Below are positions 11,647-23,602 of a stretch of DNA of 64,000 nucleotides, one piece after another. The stretch is from Hormiphora californensis. Taxonomy: Eukaryota; Ctenophora; Tentaculata; Cydippida; Pleurobrachiidae. A model generated the notes under the pieces. It searched no databases. It worked only from the letters and a program-made list of their open reading frames with translations, and had not been told where the DNA came from. The translations under genes were made by a program, and so were the position numbers. How positions within the stretch are numbered: position 1 is the stretch's first letter; every line of letters starts with the position of its first letter. The stretch covers positions 1,374,146 through 1,438,145 of the forward strand of contig CM035354.1 in the NCBI GenBank assembly GCA_020137815.1, given 5' to 3'.

Positions 11647-14600
11647 TCAACTGCCAACCGTATTTTTCCTTCGTTTCAATTCCAAATGTTCATCAATGCG
11701 CTTTCTCAGGGAAAGGTGAAAATCTTGAATCACCTCAACCATACTAGAGTTTATAACTTTAGCGGGGACAAAGGGGAGTTTGAGGTCACAGTTGACGACA
11801 TAAGTTAGTTTGACTGATCCGTCTAGGTCCGGGAAGAAGACATAGCCACATGGCCCGTTGCAGCCTCTGGAGAGGGAGAGATAATGTCAATTAGTACAAC
11901 ACGAGGGTAGCAAACTTAACAACTTTTATGATGAAATTTACTGAAATGTTATATTTTACCTGACATATGACTTGGAGACAGGTTTTACAGGATCGTCTAT
12001 GTCTCTGTTCACTATGAAGAACATGTCTCGCTCCTTTGCCCAGTATCGTAACGTCAGAAACTCTCTGGGTAAGAGAGGGATGTTGATTCAGCTTTGTGAG
12101 ATGGGAGTGAGATTCTAGGGGTATTAATTCCAAATATAGAAGGGGATATGGGATAATTTCAGCTCAATGTGCTGCAATAGGGGCATAGTATTATTATAGA
12201 GGATTGGATAAGGTGATATCTCTACCAAACCTTTCTAATTTCTATATTTGCCTCTTTCTCTCTCTTTCCATATCTATCGCTGACACACAATCCCAGTAAT
12301 TGTGATGGTCATTTTGCTATGGGAAAGCCATACACACAACTCATCATTACACTCAAAACAATTCCACTCATTCGCTCTAGTATAGTCTCTCTCCTTCAAC
12401 ATTCAAAACATCAACACACACATATTCAGTCGTCTGTGGTTTAGACATACCTACAGAGAACACACAGAGACTAGAGATAGAGAAAAAAAAGAAGTAGAGA
12501 GAGACAAATAAGAAACAATCAAGCCACATCACCACGAACACCCATTAATTAATCCCCAATTTACTGCGTTTACCTGCTTTTAATAAGACCACCGGCTCCA
12601 TCGACTCCAATACTGTAAATAATATCCATTCGTGAGTTTAGTCTCTCTACCTCTTCCAGCTGTGTGGGAAATGTTAAAAGTGTTAAAAGAGGGTGTTAAA
12701 ATAATGAATGTATGAGTGTAACATAAATCATGAGGGCCTTCTCTATTTCTTGTAATGTCATACTGGAATTATGCCCGCATTGAACTTGTTTTTATGTTCT
12801 AACAAGCTCGCGAAAAGGGGTTCGAGCTAGGCAATGAACTTGTATACCCCTAAAATAATTAGGCTTGGGGTATCCCCTTTTTTAATGGAGAACGCAAGAG
12901 AGGGGGAAACTGTGCCTGATCGTAAACCAATATCTCACCTCGATAATGCCTTTATTCCAGGACACTGCCCCGGAAATCTGTCTATACAAAACATCATATA
13001 AATCCTCAAGAGAACAGAAAAAGTTGGACTCGCTGAGAAATATCTTATTGGGCATTTTCCGTTGTGCCCGACTGAAAACTTTGACCCCTTCTTTCTCTGA
13101 CTCTGTTGTCCATCCGTCAGGCCAGAATACTGTTTCTCTTAGTTGTCCCATGGCATCTACTGATACTTCGTAGAGCCTTTTACCCTGGATGGAGAGGAGG
13201 CGGTTAGAGAGATGGAGATTAGAGAGGGAAGTGAGATGCAGAGTTTCGGGCATCCATCCAATGTCATGGGTAGTGGAGAAAACGTGATAAATAGCATGAA
13301 TATTATGAGTCGAGTGCTGTAAATACACATATTTTGGGTGACAAGTCCCATGTTCACAGTAAACAGTTGTAGTACATGTTAATATATATGCTACTCAAGA
13401 AGCAACTACAGACATTGGAATACACACTGGAAAGTAATCAGTGTTTTATATCGGAACAAGATTTTTAATATCTTCTCTGGCTGATAATCTCACTTTCTCT
13501 CTCACACATACACGCCCTACTGTTTAACAGTGAAGGGGAAACATACAGCGGGCAGTGCAGGTCACGGTTGTGGAAGAATGGATTGGTTAAATATCAATGA
13601 ATGAGATCTGTTCAGGATTAAATAGGGAGGAAAATTAGAAAAATATATCTGGCGAGGGCCGGGCTCGAACCGTCAACCTCTGGTTTTCGCGTCCATTGTT
13701 CTACCTCAATAAGTAGAGCAATGGATGCGAAACCCAGAGGTTGTCGGTTCGAGCCCGGCCATCGCCAGTTTTTTTTTCTAATTTTCCTCCCTACTTAATC
13801 CTGAACAGATCTCATTCATTGATAGTGTTTTATATCCATACAAAGCTTCTTCTAGGAGACACGTGTGAATTGTGAAAGCTACATGTGAATCTGACAATTG
13901 TAGGGGAATGTTATGAAATTGATATGTTCCAACTTACCCTGTAGTCTAAGTTTGATACGTCCTCTGGTGGTAATGCAGCACCTGAAACAGAAGAAATAGA
14001 AGAAATAGGGTTACATATACCAGGAACTACATACCATATTAAATTATATCCCACAAATTATATCCCCTTTATCAAAAGATTATCTATGTTATTGTCCACC
14101 CCCACCCCCAAGTATTAGTATTATTATGGGCACCTGGTATGTGGATTGGGGAGATTAACCCCCCCCCACCCCCACCCCCAAGTATTAGGTCCCCTGTTAT
14201 TATTATGGGCACCTGGTATGTGAATTGGGGGAGCAGCGTGCCCCCCCACCCCCCCCCCAAGATCCCCTATATTGGATATTATTGTGGGCACCTCGTATGT
14301 GGATTGGGGGAGATTACCCCCACCCACCCCCCACCCACCCCCCTGTTATTATGGGCACCTGGTATGTGGATTGGGGGAGCGGCGTGTTTTCAAAAGATAA
14401 TCTTTCTAGATTACCCCCCCCCCCCCACCCCCAAGTATTAGATCCCCTGTTATTACTATGGGCACCTGGTATGTGAATTGGGGGAGCGGCGTGTTTTCTT
14501 TGATATTGTCCACCCCCCCCCCCCCCCCCACAAGTATTAGATCCCCTGTTATTATGGGCACCTGGTATGTGGATTGGGGGAGATTACCCCCACCCCCACC

Positions 14601-15771
14601 CCCCAAGTATTAGTATTATTATGGGCACCTGGTATGTGGATTGGGGGAGCGGCGTGAACCCCCCCCCCCAAGATCCCCTATATTGGATATTATTATGAGC
14701 ACCTGGTATGTGGATTGGGGGAGCGGCGTGAACCCCCCCACCCCCCCCCCCCCCCCCCCCGAAGATCCCCTATTATATTGGATATTATTATGAGCACCTG
14801 GTATGTGGATTGGGGGAGCAGCGTGTTTTCTTTTGGAACTTGACCTCAGCCTTCTAATCATCATCTAATGATGGGGCGCTGTGAGACAGGGTCGAACAGG
14901 GCAACTAATATGGCAGCTTGAATTGTTCAAACAGTAGGGAAACAGGAGACTCAAGCAAGAAGACAGTACCAAGCGGCTGGTAGCAATACAAAGTGAGAAA
15001 AGTGAAAGTGAGAAAAGTGGAAATAGTGCACACAGACATCGCATTTAGCAGTCTACATATTCGACGTAGTGGGGATTATAATCGAATTTATTGAGAAAAC
15101 TGGGAATAGAGAAAATACGGGCGATGCATCAGCACATGTAGGGAATGTATAACAATGGATTACCCCAGATACACTGGATTATTTGAATATTTGGAGATCA
15201 CAATTTCGACAATGGATCAAGAAGTATTATGGGCTGTGTAGTGTGTCACAGTGTTTGAAATATTAGAGTGAATATAGGCTTTATGCAGGTAGAATATACA
15301 CGCTAATGAAGCAAAGAGAACTGCTGCAGCAGCTCATACAGTGCACGAGAGAGCTAATGTATAGTCCGAGATTGCAGGGAGAGAGGGAGAGAGGGAGAGA
15401 GAGAGAAACAGACTACAGAGAGAGAGGGGGAAATTAAGGTATAGCGAGAGAGAAAGGGAACTGTAAGATAACAATAAGGCAGCTGTGCAGTTAGCTCCCT
15501 TTCTTTTTTCCCAAGGAAATTTCACAACACTAAATCTGAAGGACGTCATAGGAAGTACGTCATAGGAACCTGAGATGCGACGTATCTCAGGTTTCTATGA
15601 CGTCCAGAGCGAAAAAAAAATCGGAAAGACTGGTGAAGCAACAATTTACCAAACAACTCAAAATGTGCTGGATCACCACAAAATACTGAAAATAGCTCTT
15701 AATTCACATCATCAGTACTGCACACACATCACGGACACAGCTCGCAGCTGTTTTAGGATCATCTGACAATT

Positions 15772-15858
<87 letters not shown>

Positions 15859-16764
15859 TAGAGATATCTATACTATAAAAGCGATTTAGCGCAGCTGTTA
15901 AAAAGTAGCAAAGAACTACGAAGTGTATCTCCCCACTCCACTGAGAGTAGTGTAATAGACGCGTGTGTACGTTGTTGCTCCGATAATGATTAACATTAAA
16001 CATCTCATGTTATAGCTGCTTAGTTGTACTTTTCTACTTTTCTACTTCTATGCCAACTAAATTTGTTTTCTTAACTTCTAAATAGAGCGGGGATCGAAAA
16101 AATTGTGCTACATTTGTAACGGGTGCTATTATTGAAGTTTTTAAACAAGAAAAGAGACTCGAGAGAATATTCCGATTGACGCAAGCAATATATACTTATT
16201 GTTAATGAATGATTTCCGTAACATGTTTAAGCGTTGGCAGAAAAAGGCAAGTTGCCAAGGATTCCCAAAAAAATCAGGAGAAATAATCAAATATCACACC
16301 GAGTGTCATATTATCACACCACTATTACTGCACTACACTAACGAAACCCGAAGTTCGAGTCTACCACATGGAAAAAGAGATATAATAGACTATACCAAGC
16401 TTTGTACAATTGTACATTGTACAACTGACACCAAATAAAGCAGAATGAAAAAGAAAGTTCTATTGTGGATTACAAAATATTAGCAAAATAACAGCAAAAT
16501 ATTGTTTGGAGAACAGGAAATGGAAAAACGCTTATTAGAGAGATGGAGAGAGAGAAGCGGAGTGATAGGGAAATGAGACCGGCTTACACGCGAAGAGAGA
16601 GGGAGAGCCTAGTATTATAATTTATAATGACTGCAATTAGTAGAGTCTGCCATAAAGGAGAGCGTGAGGGAGAGGGAGATAGATACGATATAACACTGAA
16701 GATATCTGACAGCAGTCAGCTGAGTGGATTAATTGGAGAGAGAGAGAGGGAGGAGAGAGAGAGG

Positions 16765-16820
<56 letters not shown>

Positions 16821-19800
16821 GGGGGAGAGAGACACTAGACAGTTATCGCATTTCCTCTCTATCCCGATTCAGGACAGACCTGTGCTATCTCAGATACTGT
16901 ACGTGGTGTGGAATTAAATCCCAATCAAAAGGTTGAAGAAACTGAAGATGGTTTCAGAAGAGTACCTTGATTACTAATCAGGACTCCATGAGACCATCTT
17001 TAGTCTAATGAGATTAGAAGAGAATACTGGTTTCAACGAACACACAAAAAGTGATAGCAAGGAGAGAGAGGATACGAATTGACAGCAATACTACCATGTC
17101 GACTGAGTCTGCAGCAATCCCAGTCGCCAGCTGGTGCACCGTGTATTATCACCTTATGTTGTAGAGCTGAGAGGCGACTTGAGAGGTACACGCACCTGAC
17201 TTATCACCTCATTTTTATTGAACGCTATATTTGTTATACCAGTGCAGCACCAGTTGTGTTTGCCATATTTCTTTGTCACGAGGCCCAATCACGAGGCCCA
17301 ATATTCCAATAGTGACTTTATCACACACACACACACACCTCCACTTTTCGAACATAGTTTCAAGTTGTCGTGGTGGTTTCTGATTTCACTCCAAACAAAA
17401 GTCGTACGATTTTTATCAGTCTGTTGCACCCCATATGATATGCAGCTTCCATACACGCACATTGCTAGCTGAAGACGCAACACAAGTTGACATAGAAGAT
17501 ACAGGTAGAGGAGAAAAAGGGAGAACAAAGAATTCAGATTGAATGTCAATCACAATCCATTATATATATCGTGTTACTACGGCCAAAGATGCACCTAAAA
17601 TTCGGGTAGCTAGACCTACTATAACAGCTGTACTGTGTGTGCTTATAGCATGATTCATTGGGGAGAAACCGAAACGGGGGATAGTGCGAGACATAACCAC
17701 GATCCCCAATCATCCCCCAGAATGCAATCTAGTTATTACTTCTTGATCTACCGAACCAGATCAGTGACCCACACAAGGCATTACCTCCGGAAATCGCCCC
17801 CAGACTGCAAACCAATTAATTATTAATATTACCTTCTAATCTAGGAATTACCTCCAGAAATCACCCCCAGACTATAATCATATTAATTATTCAAATTACC
17901 TACTTAATAACCTTCCTAATTAATTATTAATATAACCTCCTAATCTAGACATTACCTCCGGGGGTAGGAGGGATGGTTGCAGAGGGAGTTTGGAATGCTG
18001 AGTAGTTAAATACACTCTCTGGACCCGTTCCAGTGTAGACCCTGAAAATAATAAACATCTCATGATCATTTGGTGTACATGATATAATAATAATATATGC
18101 TGATATTATGAACAAAGAACACATCAACAACAGACCTTGATGTGGTTAAGTACTCGGAGAGTGTAATACACTCTCATACACTTTAAGTGTATGAGTTTTA
18201 ATACTCATGGCTCACGCATGCTTTTGCTGTCTGACATGAAATCTTACCCGCCCGACAGTAGCGGTGTAGTCTCACTGTTGTATGATCTGGGTCGGAGGTT
18301 ACGTGTAACCTGGTTCTCCACCTTCAGGACTTTAGTTTCAAATAGCCAAACCTCAGTCCAACATAATACAAAGGAGGCCAGGAGGAGACTGTACGTCTCA
18401 AATGTATTATTCTGAAACGGAATTCTGAATCAAATCAAACCATAAAACATACTACTGGTCCACTGATTATTGGAGATTGATATTTGATATCAACTAGCAT
18501 ATTTCATATTTGGCCAAACTTACATCAACTTTATCAAAAAGTATTAGTTTTACAAAAACATAAGCTGTGGAAGCAACTGTTGTTACCTGTCGGGGGGAGA
18601 ATAGTTAGAATTAGAAAGAAAGTAAATACATTTGATTTGTGTAGGTAATGATAAACAACTTAGAAATATAACATTCTCTGTTGATAAACTTTTATAGGTA
18701 GATTCGCAACATCTGTTATTTGTAATTCAACTTGAAATCTGTTGCACTTACTATCACAGTGATCTGAAGTTTGCTCATGATAACCCAGTAGTGTAGGATA
18801 AGAACTGCAGATCGTACCCAACTCAATAACTAGAACACGGGAAATTAGGAGTTTAGTTCGTAGTGTCAAACCCAACTCAATAACTAGAACACGGGAAATT
18901 AGGAGTTTCGTCCGTAGTGTCGAACCCAATTGTAGAACGGGAAATTAGGAGTTTATTCCATGTGTGACTGCCCCTTAAGTTATGTTCTAACCCTCCTTTA
19001 CATTGTAAAAGAGTTGTCTAACAAGGCAAGACTGCCCCAGTGTTGAGAGAGATAAAGAACTTACTAAGAGATCTGCCATGGAGTGTTTGTAGGAAAAATG
19101 TTTAACAGCCTCATCCCAAGCTTTTGGTAAATCTTTGTAAGTATTCTGAGGGGATAAAACATATTCTCAACAAACCTTTTTAGAGCAAATATTTAAATTC
19201 TTTTTTAGACAAGCAACTGCACATGTTTCACATCACTTACGATTGCTATGATAACCCACAGAATGCTCATTAGTAAAAAATCAAAAACACAGCAAATGCT
19301 AAAAAGTCGCCGAGCTGAACTTCGTTGTTGGGGTAAAACCTCGTCTGTGATATAGTTTCCGGCTGCATGGGGAAGTATAGTGTTGGTTCGGAATTATAGG
19401 ACACACAGCCAAATGTTGAACCTTACACACTGCATTTAGAACTTGGTTCGAACAAGGAGACCCCGCACACGCACAGTGGTAATTTACTATACGTCGTTAA
19501 TTACCAAAGAGAACCAGGATCCTGCACAGTTTTAATATCTAAGTCATTAGAAGTGTCACTTACCTGTTGAAGGAATATAAAGGTAGCTGTCTGAGGAGCG
19601 AGGTGGGGTAGCTGTCACACTATAGTTGTGCAAACTGGTCGGGCCACTGAAATAGTATTGGTTACTAAGGTAACTAGGTCAGTTGCTATGGTAGCTGTCA
19701 CACTATAGTTGTGCAAACTGGTCGGGCCACTGAAATAATATTGGTTACTAAGGTAACTAGGTTAGTTGCTATGGTAGCTGTCACACTGTAGTTGTGCAAA

Positions 19801-20179
19801 CTGGTCGGGCCACTGAAATAGTATTGGTTACTAAGGTAACTAGGTTAGTTGCTATGGTAGCTGTCACACTATAGTTGTGCAAACTGGTCGGGCCACTGAA
19901 ATAATATTGGTTACTAAGGTAACTAGGTTAGTTGCTATGGTAGCTGTCACACTATAGTTGTGCAAACTGGTCGGGCCACTGAAATAATGTAAGTAGTAAT
20001 AATATACTGCTTAATAAACTTTCAAGGATTTGAATATTTCTTGTTAGGGACGGTGTATATTCCAATATGTACCTTGAACTAGCGCCTGACACTGCTGATG
20101 GATTCATCTGGGAGAGGATTTCCTGTGCCGTAACGTGTGCCTGAAATGCTCGTTCATCTTCATAGCCTCCAGTATTCAT
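11647..20179 (-). CDS. STARD3: STARD3/MLN64-like MENTAL plus START sterol transfer protein, 13 exons
   Basis: STARD3 is a late-endosomal membrane protein that binds cholesterol through its START domain and tethers endosomes to the ER. Exons are 20179-20073, 19619-19564, 19362-19241, 19145-19065, 18829-18752, 18586-18524, 18411-18248, 18041-17956, 13981-13938, 13184-12939, 12659-12574, 12064-11960 and 11866-11647; they join in phase to 485 aa (human 445). Residues ~70-200 form the four-helix MENTAL domain (RRLFSICCVFDFLLMSILWV, LILHYWVIMSKL, VTTVASTAYVFVKLILFDKV, LLLASFVLCWTEVWLFETKVL). Residues 268-485 are START (SIGVDGAGGLIKSREFLTLR, RGCNGPCGYVFFPDLDGSVK). The linker at 224-267 is rich in Thr and Pro. 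Intron 8 is 4 kb and filled with repeats; three exon borders carry tandem duplications. The paralogue STARD3NL lacks START, so STARD3 is the better name. Confidence 0.92.
13590..13822. mobile_element. Foldback element with a tRNA 3'-half in each arm
   Basis: A ~230-base imperfect palindrome. The outer arms read TCAATGAATGAGATCTGTTC and its complement, followed by an A/T-rich stretch. The inner arms each contain a tRNA-like T-arm and acceptor end (GGTTCGAGCCCGGCC then ATCGCCA or CTCGCC) plus an anticodon-arm-like part (ATGGATGCGAAACCC). The B-box word GGTTCGAGCCC is therefore present on both strands. The 5' half of a tRNA is missing from both, and the anticodon stem pairs poorly, so neither side is a functional tRNA gene. 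It looks like two head-to-head tRNA-derived SINE ends. It lies in intron 9 of STARD3. Confidence 0.7.
14095..14830. repeat. ~100 bp C-rich minisatellite in STARD3 intron 8
   Basis: About seven to eight irregular copies of a unit containing TATTATGGGCACCTGGTATG, GATTGGGGGAG(C/A)GGCGTG and a long C/CA tract (runs of 8-18 C). The phrase AAGTATTAG(A/G)TCCCCTGTTA recurs between them. Unit length varies because the C tracts expand. The minus strand, which is the transcribed sense of STARD3, carries the G runs and could form G-quadruplexes. Confidence 0.85.
15541..15604. repeat. Short inverted repeat GGACGTCATAGGAA...TTTCTATGACGTCC
   Basis: The arms GGACGTCATAGGAA and CCTGAGAT pair with ATCTCAGG and TTTCTATGACGTCC across a small loop. 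The left arm contains an internal repeat of ACGTCATAGGA. It may be a tiny foldback element in STARD3 intron 8; no target duplication is obvious. Confidence 0.6.
15776..15860. repeat. (GA)n microsatellite
   Basis: About 80 bases of nearly pure GA in STARD3 intron 8. Open frames through it are low-complexity artefacts. Confidence 0.95.
15861..17779. other. STARD3 intron 8, no gene; further GA-rich tract at 16735-16820
   Basis: Intronic sequence with a second impure (GA)n tract at about 16735-16820, shorter purine runs around 16540-16680 and a (CA)n run near 17325-17340. I see no exon, no clear transposon protein and no RNA gene. Confidence 0.6.
17780..17960. repeat. Degenerate triplication over the donor of STARD3 exon 8
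   Basis: The minus-strand string GGAGGTAAT with a preceding run of G and a following TCTAGATTAG-type tail occurs at the true donor (17951-17960) and again near 17848-17860 and 17784-17800. The outer copies read CATTACCTCCGGAAATCGCC and AATTACCTCCAGAAATCACC on the plus strand. Unit length is roughly 65-100 bases with AATTAATTATTAATAT spacer sequence. Confidence 0.65.
18820..18960. repeat. 58 bp repeat, about 2.5 copies, over the acceptor of STARD3 exon 5
   Basis: The plus-strand unit AACTCAATAACTAGAACACG then GGAAATTAGGAGTTT recurs at about 18819, 18872 and, shortened, 18927. On the minus strand each unit holds TTCTAG|TTATTGAGTTGGGT, which is the acceptor and first codons (LLSW) of exon 5. 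Only the copy nearest the exon is joined to the rest of it. Confidence 0.85.
19607..19990. repeat. 83 bp repeat, five copies, over the acceptor of STARD3 exon 2
   Basis: Five copies of a unit starting GTAGCTGTCACACTATAGTT and containing CTGGTCGGGCCACTGAAATA. On the minus strand each includes CTATAG|TGTGACAGCTAC, the exon 2 acceptor and first codons. Copies are ~98% alike, so the expansion is young. Only the 19607 copy is continuous with the exon. Confidence 0.9.
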
Positions 20180-20223
20180 CCAGGCTTAGTAAGGCATGAT
20201 TAATTTGAAACATATCATAAATA

Positions 20224-20382
20224 CAGTCAGGCCCCGATTTACCGGGATGCTCGGGGTAAAGGGTTTTGCCCGGTAAATACTATATCGGGGTGCTCGGTAT
20301 ACCGGGGTCAAATATCATTAACTTCCTCTATCGGGGTAAGTTTGACCTCCGGGTAAATCGGGGTTCCGGTAAATCGGGCCTG
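20224..20382. mobile_element. Small pogo/Tigger-like MITE
   Basis: A ~159-base element bounded by CAGTCAGGCCCCGATTTACC and the complement of CAG-GCCCGATTTACCGG, flanked by TA on both sides. TA duplication and CAGT...CCCCGATTTA termini are typical of Tc1/mariner-pogo non-autonomous elements. The element at 44149-45008 has related ends. Confidence 0.7.
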
Positions 20383-21279
20383 TATCAAGCTTAAAAATTA
20401 AGCCGGGAAACAGTTTTTAGTCTCAAAGAGGACTGCCGACAGATCGCTATTCAGATTTCAGCGTTTGCCAGAGGCGGAAGTCGTAATAAATTGTCAAATA
20501 CCGCTGTATTTGTTTTGATGTGGCAGTTCCTCGTACCAAGTCTGGTGGCGTAATCCATATAATAATTTCCAAAATGTTAGTCCGATAATTGTTTTCTCCC
20601 TACTCCTCCTACAGTTTTTGAGCTAGACCCCTGAAAATTTGTACACTGGTACTTTGGACCAAGGCGGGTGTAAGTACGGGCTCAGATTTTTGATCCGATC
20701 TTTACAACAGTGACGTCACGGGGTGACGTCATTGCGCCAAAAATACTTATATTTTTCAAACGCTTCTAAGACCCTGAAAACGGCTCTAAATCAAAAAACT
20801 AACGCAATAGTGGGGAAAGAGAATCGTTTGAACTTCATTTTACATTATAGCGATTTCCCGTAACTCAATGTTTAAGGGTCGTAAATCGCGTCGGGAAAGT
20901 TAAAAATGCCAAAAATACGATATTTTTCACCGTAGCCACCCAAAATCTTATCCAATCGATATGAAACTTGGTCGTTATGTGAATTTTAATGTCCTTTGGC
21001 CAGGGGTTCCCGAAAAACGGATTGGCAAGATGAGAACTGACCGGAGTTCTTATAATTCTAAATTCACGAATTTGGAATTTTTCCTCGACTTTTTTTTGGC
21101 GAGAAAATTTTCAATGAATTTTAAAATTTTTTATTTACACTGCGCGCGTAATTTTAGGTTCCGCGCGCGGCGTAAAAAAGCAACGCTTTTTTGGGAAAAT
21201 TCGCGCGTTACAATAAATGATTTACCCGCCTCGCCAAAATTGTAATGGCCGTTTTTTCAAAAACCCAAGGTGTATGATA

Positions 21280-21465
21280 GTAGGAGCGGTTAGATCACCA
21301 CGTGGTCGCATCCAATCAAGAAATGTCCCTCAAGTTTTCGCTTCTCCTTGAGGAGATCTACAGGTTTGATGAAGGTCACTTTTGGATTGGATGCGAAATG
21401 AAGCCGTGAGAGTAACCTGAGATTAGGGTGCGACTTTCTGCACGTGCTGATCTAACCGCTCCTAC
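21280..21465. mobile_element. Foldback MITE 'GTAGGAGCGG', copy 1
   Basis: The ends GTAGGAGCGGTTAGATCA and TGATCTAACCGCTCCTAC are perfect inverted repeats, flanked by TA. Two longer copies occupy the same place in the other units (23357-23602 and 24438-24684). This one lacks ~60 bases near GTCGCATGCCACCCC. Confidence 0.85.
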
Positions 21466-21491
21466 TATGAGACTCATTAGTCATTGCTCTA

Positions 21492-21642
21492 AAGTCGGAT
21501 TTTTTGAAGTTGTCACCCCAAAATGACCGCGCATGTGAAATTTATCAATTTTGACGCGCACACCACACGTTAACATGTGATGTGACGCGCAAAAACATTC
21601 CGCGCACGAAAAGGGGGGTGACAACTTCAAAAAATCCGACTT
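21492..21642. mobile_element. Foldback MITE 'AAGTCGGATTTTTTG', copy inserted in repeat unit 1
   Basis: A 151-base element with inverted ends AAGTCGGATTTTTTGAAGTT and its complement, TA at the borders, and an internal segment with GACGCGCACACCACACGTTA and TTCCGCGCACG. Relatives are at 28963-29110 (variant), 29115-29335 (same ends, different middle), 30215-30350 (right end shortened) and 60604-60748. Confidence 0.85.
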
Positions 21643-22474
21643 TAAGTCTAAGGAACAAACAAATTATCTTTTAAAAATCAAACACAAATGTCACCGGTTA
21701 CCAGGTCACGGGTTCCCAGCAAACGGGTACTCTAGTCCATATAATAAATCCCATAATGTTAGTCAGTCTGTCCGTTAATTGGTTTTTCAAACTCCTCCCA
21801 CAGTTTTTGAGCTAGACCCCTAAAAATTTGTACACGGGTACCTTGGACCAAGGCGGATGTAAGTACGGGCTCAGATTTTTGATCCGATCTTTACAGCAGT
21901 GACGTCACGGGGTGACGTCATTGCGACAAAAAGACCTACATTTTTCAAACGCTTCTAAGACCCTGAAAACGGCTCTAAATCAAAAAACTAACGCTATAGT
22001 GGGGAAAGAGAATCGTTTGAACTTCATTTTACTTGATAGCGATTTCCCGTAACTCAATGTTTAAGGGTCGTAAATCGCGTCGGGAAAGTTAAAAATGCCA
22101 AAAATACGATATTTTTCACCGTAGCCACCCAAAATCTTATCCAATCGATATGAAACTTGGTCGGGATGTGAATTTTAATGTCCTTTGGCCAGGGGTTCCC
22201 GGAAAACGGATTGGCAAGATGAGAACTGACCGGAGTTCTTATAATTCTAAATTCACGAATTTGGAATTTTTCGTCGACTTTTTTTTGGCGACATAAAACG
22301 CGAGGAAATTTTCAATGAATTTTAAAATTTTACACTGCGCGCGTAATTCTAGGTTCCGCGCGCGGCGTAAAAAAGCAGCGCTTTTTTGGGAAAATTCGCG
22401 CGTTACAGTAAATGATTTACCCGCCTCGCCAAAATTGTAATGGCCGTTTTTTCAAAAACCCAAGGTGTATGATA

Positions 22475-23354
22475 TACCGTATGCGGCAAAAAAAGCCCCC
22501 CCCTAGACCACCATAGTTGCCGATGTGGTGGAGAGCTGTAACTTGGCAGGGTTGCTCCACTATGTCTATCTTGATCCTGACAGAAAAATCAGAGCTCTAG
22601 CTCAAAATTCATTTTTTTGATAGGAATGAACATTGTCATTCATTCCAAGAAAAAATATTTTCGGTCCAGAATTCAAGCAATTATCTTTGGCCATCGATTA
22701 GCTTTCCAATGTGACCAAGATCATCTAAATTGGGCAACCACAAGAGACACAGTGTCATGTTTCTTAAAGTTAGTCAGGTCATGTGATCTTCACCGAATCG
22801 TTCATTATCCGGGATTGCTAATCGAGCCAATGGCAGAGGAATCTCGTATCACGGCCGCTAATGACATGAGGTATGTGTACCAATACAGGGTAATGTGATT
22901 CGAGGAAAGAGGACATTTATCAAAGAGCTACAGATCTCATGACCAATCAGCATCGTCATCCCTCATTAGTAGCCGTGATAAGTGATTCTCTACCACTTAG
23001 ACCGATTCGTAATACTGAACACTCAACGATTCGGTGAAGATCACATGACCTGATTAAATTTAAGAAAGATGACACTGTGTCTCTTGTGGTTGCCCAATTT
23101 AGATGATCTTGGTCACATTGGAAAGCTAATCGATGGCCAAAGATAATTGCTTGAATTCTGGACCGAAAATATTTTTTTCTTGGAATGAATGACAATGTTC
23201 ATTCCTATCAAAAAAATGAATTTTGAGCTAGAGCTCTGATTTTTCTGTCAGGATCAAGATAGACATAGTGGAGCAACCCTGCCAAGTTACAGCTCTCCAC
23301 CACATCGGCAACTATGGTGGTCTAGGGGGGGGGGGCTTTTTTTGCCGCACACGG
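22475..23354. mobile_element. 880 bp foldback element 'CCGTATGCGGCAAAAAAAGC'
   Basis: Two ~430-base arms form a long imperfect palindrome with a centre near 22915. The ends are CCGTATGCGGCAAAAAAAGC and its complement, flanked by TA. Both arms show the same conceptual peptide (FGHRLAFQCDQDHLNWATT) only because they are inverted copies. No transposase. It was inserted exactly into the TA beside the neighbouring foldback MITE. Confidence 0.85.
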
Positions 23355-23356
23355 TA

Positions 23357-23602
23357 GTAGGAGCGGTTAGATCACCACGTGGTTAAAGTCGCATGCCACC
23401 CCTTTTTGCGCATTGTCATAGCTCCTCGAGGTCGCATCCAATCATTATCAAGAAATGTCCCTCAAGTTTTCGCTTCTCCTTGAGGAGATCTACAGGTTTG
23501 ATGAAGGTCACTTTTGGATTGGATGCAAAATGAAGCCGTGAGAGTAACCTGAGATTAGGGTGGTGCGCGACTTTCTGCACGTGCTGATCTAACCGCTCCT
23601 AC
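23357..23602. mobile_element. Foldback MITE 'GTAGGAGCGG', copy 2
   Basis: Same perfect inverted ends as the copy at 21280-21465 and the same TA flanks. It retains the internal segment with GTCGCATGCCACCCCTTTTT, absent from copy 1. Confidence 0.85.

Noticed and set aside
13640-13770. A tRNA gene on either strand
   Set aside because: Only the 3' half is present in each arm, the anticodon stem has mismatches, and the two halves are inverted copies.
14124-14864. Gly/Pro-rich small proteins
   Set aside because: All are readings of the C-rich minisatellite in STARD3 intron 8.
19241-19362. A frameshift in the first transmembrane helix of STARD3
   Set aside because: I first miscounted a run of T. 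With six T the frame is continuous and matches the MENTAL domain.
22617-23195. Two matching peptides on opposite strands that look like a conserved small protein
   Set aside because: They are the two arms of one foldback element, so the match reflects the palindrome. The same applies to 60910-61179 and 61326-61571.
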